Assembly (NCBI GenBank): GCA_963626805.1
Contig: CAVFXS010000065.1
Coordinates: 1-33,071 of the forward strand
From: CAG-632 sp963626805
GTDB taxonomy: Bacteria > Bacillota > Clostridia > Lachnospirales > Lachnospiraceae
Length of the DNA: 33,071 nucleotides
Reading direction: 5' to 3'
In this document: piece after piece, positions 31,518 through 33,071 of the stretch
How the letters are laid out: every line of letters starts with the position of its first letter
How positions within the stretch are numbered: position 1 is the first letter of the stretch
Translations under genes and position numbers: made by a program
Notes under the pieces: generated by a model
Seen by the model: only the letters and a program-made list of their open reading frames with translations
What the model was told of the DNA's origin: nothing
Database searches by the model: none

Positions 31518-32912
31518 TTATAATGTATGATTAATTTTTAAGAGGTCTTCGCCAACGGTTACAACGTCTCCGGCACCCATGGTTATTAACAAATCATGTT
31601 CTTTGCAATTATTTCTTACATAGGTCTCTACCTCAGAAAATTCCGGCAGATAAACAACGTCCTTATGGTATTTATTCTGAAGCAAATCTGCGATATCCTG
31701 AGAGGAAACCATACCGGTGTCCTTTTCACGGGCAGAGTAAATCCTGGTCAGGACAATATGGTCGGCATGGCTTAATGCCTCGGCAAATTCCGGCAGCAAA
31801 GCCTTGGTACGGGTATAAGTATGTGGCTGGAAAATGCACCAGATGTCATTGTGTGCAACCTGATGTGCGGCATTTAAGGTAACCTTGATCTCAGTTGGAT
31901 GATGTGCATAATCATCCACAATCGTAATACCGTTAAATGTACCCTTTACTTCAAAACGACGCTTGGCACCACCGAAGTCAGCAAGTCCCTTTTTCATATC
32001 TTCTATATTAATATGTAAAGCATCGGCAGCGGCAATCGCAGCTAAGGAATTCGTTACATTATGAATCCCATTTACATGAAGATGAATGGTAGTAACCGAC
32101 CTTCCGTCAATTAACAATGTATAGGAAGCACACCCTCGCTCATCGTAGGCGATGTCGGTTGCACTGTATTTACATTCCGGAGATAAACCGAAGGTCCGGA
32201 TCTCCTGGGATAAACCGTCGGTAATTGTGGAAAGGCAATCCATCTCGCCATTGATGATCAGTGTTCCATCCGGCTGGAGCTTATGTGCAAAGGTTCGGAA
32301 GGACTGGATAATTTCGTCGATATCACTGAAGAAATCCAGATGATCTGCATCTACATTCAGGATAATACTGATTTTGGGCTGGAAAGCATGGAAGCTATTT
32401 GTATATTCGCAGGCCTCGGTTACAAAATATTCTGACTGACCGACACGGATATTTCCACCGATCGCATCCAGCATACCACCAACAGAAATGGTAGGATCTA
32501 CCTTTGCAGCCAGACAGATTAAAGACAACATGGAGGTTGTGGTTGTTTTGCCGTGTGTACCGCTGACAGCAACAGAGTAATCATAATTTGCCATGATCTG
32601 TCCGAGCATCTGTGCACGGGTCAGCATTGGTTTCCCACTGGCAACGGCTGCAGCAAACTCCGGATTGTCTTTGTGAATAGCAGCTGTATAGACAATTAGA
32701 TCCATGCTATCTGTGATATTTTCGGCTTTCTGACCAATTGTAATGGTGGCACCCAGCTTTTCTAACATGGCAGTAATGTCCGAGGCTTTGGAATCAGATC
32801 CACTGACTGTGAACCCCTCCTGCAAGATGATCTCAGCAAGACCGCTCATACTGATACCGCCAATTCCGATAAAATGAACGTGAATCGGTTGATTAAAATT
32901 TATCTGATACAT
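31518..32912 (-). CDS. murC: UDP-N-acetylmuramate--L-alanine ligase
   Basis: A 464-residue Mur ligase of normal length that adds L-alanine to UDP-MurNAc in the cytoplasm. Domain 1 begins with HFIGIGGISMSGLAEI, the Rossmann-like nucleotide loop. Domain 2 has the ATP-binding GTHGKTTTTS and the NVDADHLDFF region. Domain 3 has DDYAHHPTEI and FQPHTYTRT. No key motif is missing. AAAGGATGG precedes the ATG, and a strong promoter and a perfect DnaA box lie upstream. A terminator follows directly, and beyond it lies a decayed copy of this gene's 3' end. Confidence 0.97.
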   Translation of the reverse strand: MYQINFNQPIHVHFIGIGGISMSGLAEIILQEGFTVSGSDSKASDITAMLEKLGATITIGQKAENITDSMDLIVYTAAIHKDNPEFAAAVASGKPMLTRAQMLGQIMANYDYSVAVSGTHGKTTTTSMLSLICLAAKVDPTISVGGMLDAIGGNIRVGQSEYFVTEACEYTNSFHAFQPKISIILNVDADHLDFFSDIDEIIQSFRTFAHKLQPDGTLIINGEMDCLSTITDGLSQEIRTFGLSPECKYSATDIAYDERGCASYTLLIDGRSVTTIHLHVNGIHNVTNSLAAIAAADALHINIEDMKKGLADFGGAKRRFEVKGTFNGITIVDDYAHHPTEIKVTLNAAHQVAHNDIWCIFQPHTYTRTKALLPEFAEALSHADHIVLTRIYSAREKDTGMVSSQDIADLLQNKYHKDVVYLPEFSEVETYVRNNCKEHDLLITMGAGDVVTVGEDLLKINHTL

Positions 32913-32977
32913 AGTTTTACCATCCTTTTACAGAACTCTTTCTTTATTATATGGTACATAAAGATTTACTGATAGTC

Positions 32978-33006
32978 ATTATAGTATAGTGATATGAACA
33001 CGTCAA
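32978..33006 (-). promoter_or_regulatory. SigA promoter of murC
   Basis: On the minus strand TTGACG (33006-33001), 17 bases, and a perfect TATAAT (32983-32978). The leader is about 60 bases. Confidence 0.85.
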
Positions 33007-33034
33007 TAATTAGTAGTCTTGAGTTTCCGTACTT

Positions 33035-33043
33035 TTATCCACA
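33035..33043 (+). promoter_or_regulatory. perfect DnaA box upstream of murC
   Basis: TTATCCACA, the consensus DnaA box, lies about 30 bases upstream of the murC -35. A single site may reflect DnaA control or chance. Confidence 0.45.
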
Positions 33044-33071
33044 ATCCCCTGCTTTCACAGGCTCTGCTATA

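Overview
The window looks like chromosomal DNA of a spore-forming, Gram-positive, anaerobic member of the Clostridia, most likely Lachnospiraceae. The evidence is strong AGGAGG-type ribosome binding sites, FMN and SAM-I riboswitches, a GerA-type germination operon with spoIIR, a DnaD/DnaI-type replication pair, a surface protein ending in an SPKTG sortase signal, and protein sequences of lachnospiraceal character. The family assignment is inference. No phage, plasmid, transposase, tRNA, rRNA or CRISPR was found.

Layout. 1-2.1 kb: tail of a DUF4214 protein, an orphan signal-peptide ORF ended by a stop, a two-way terminator, and a convergent cell-wall-anchored C-type-lectin-like protein. 2.2-7.5 kb (minus): an FMN-riboswitch-controlled operon, alpha/beta-hydrolase-like gene - ribD - ribE - ribBA - ribH, followed by a DUF368/PopT-type membrane protein. 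7.5-8.2 kb: no gene, but two inverted copies of a multi-stem structured element whose stems differ by compensatory changes. 8.2-11.1 kb (plus): ptsH-ptsI-HAD phosphatase behind a leader with a terminator. 11.1-13.5 kb (minus): a MATE transporter and an S66 LD-carboxypeptidase. 13.6-15.1 kb (plus): a lipoprotein-like protein and a PRTase-like protein. 15.2-16.5 kb: a GC-rich tandem repeat and an aminotransferase (minus). 16.6-20.5 kb (plus): maf, SAM-I riboswitch-metK, ispE and a GntR/FCD regulator. 20.5-24.5 kb (plus): gerKA, a gerKB-gerKC fusion, and spoIIR. 24.6-27.4 kb (plus): a YhaO/YhaN-like nuclease-ATPase pair. 27.5-33 kb (minus): prs, dnaI-like, dnaD-like and murC.

Most genes are housekeeping genes; the unusual content lies between them. 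The two sporulation transcription units share an arrangement. The ribosome binding site lies in the 3' arm of a strong hairpin, while the 5' arm overlaps the -10 of a good match to a forespore sigma promoter (SigG for gerKA, SigF for spoIIR). Read-through transcripts would be terminated or masked, while transcripts from the forespore promoter would start after the 5' arm and be translatable. This is a prediction from sequence, with no data behind it.

Other points: a decayed duplicate of the murC 3' end next to murC, differing almost only by transitions; HPr with Lys at the usual Ser46 site; a permease-lipoprotein fusion in the germination receptor; an uncharacterised hydrolase-like gene first in the riboflavin operon; and one GC-rich repeat beside two hairpin terminators between convergent genes.
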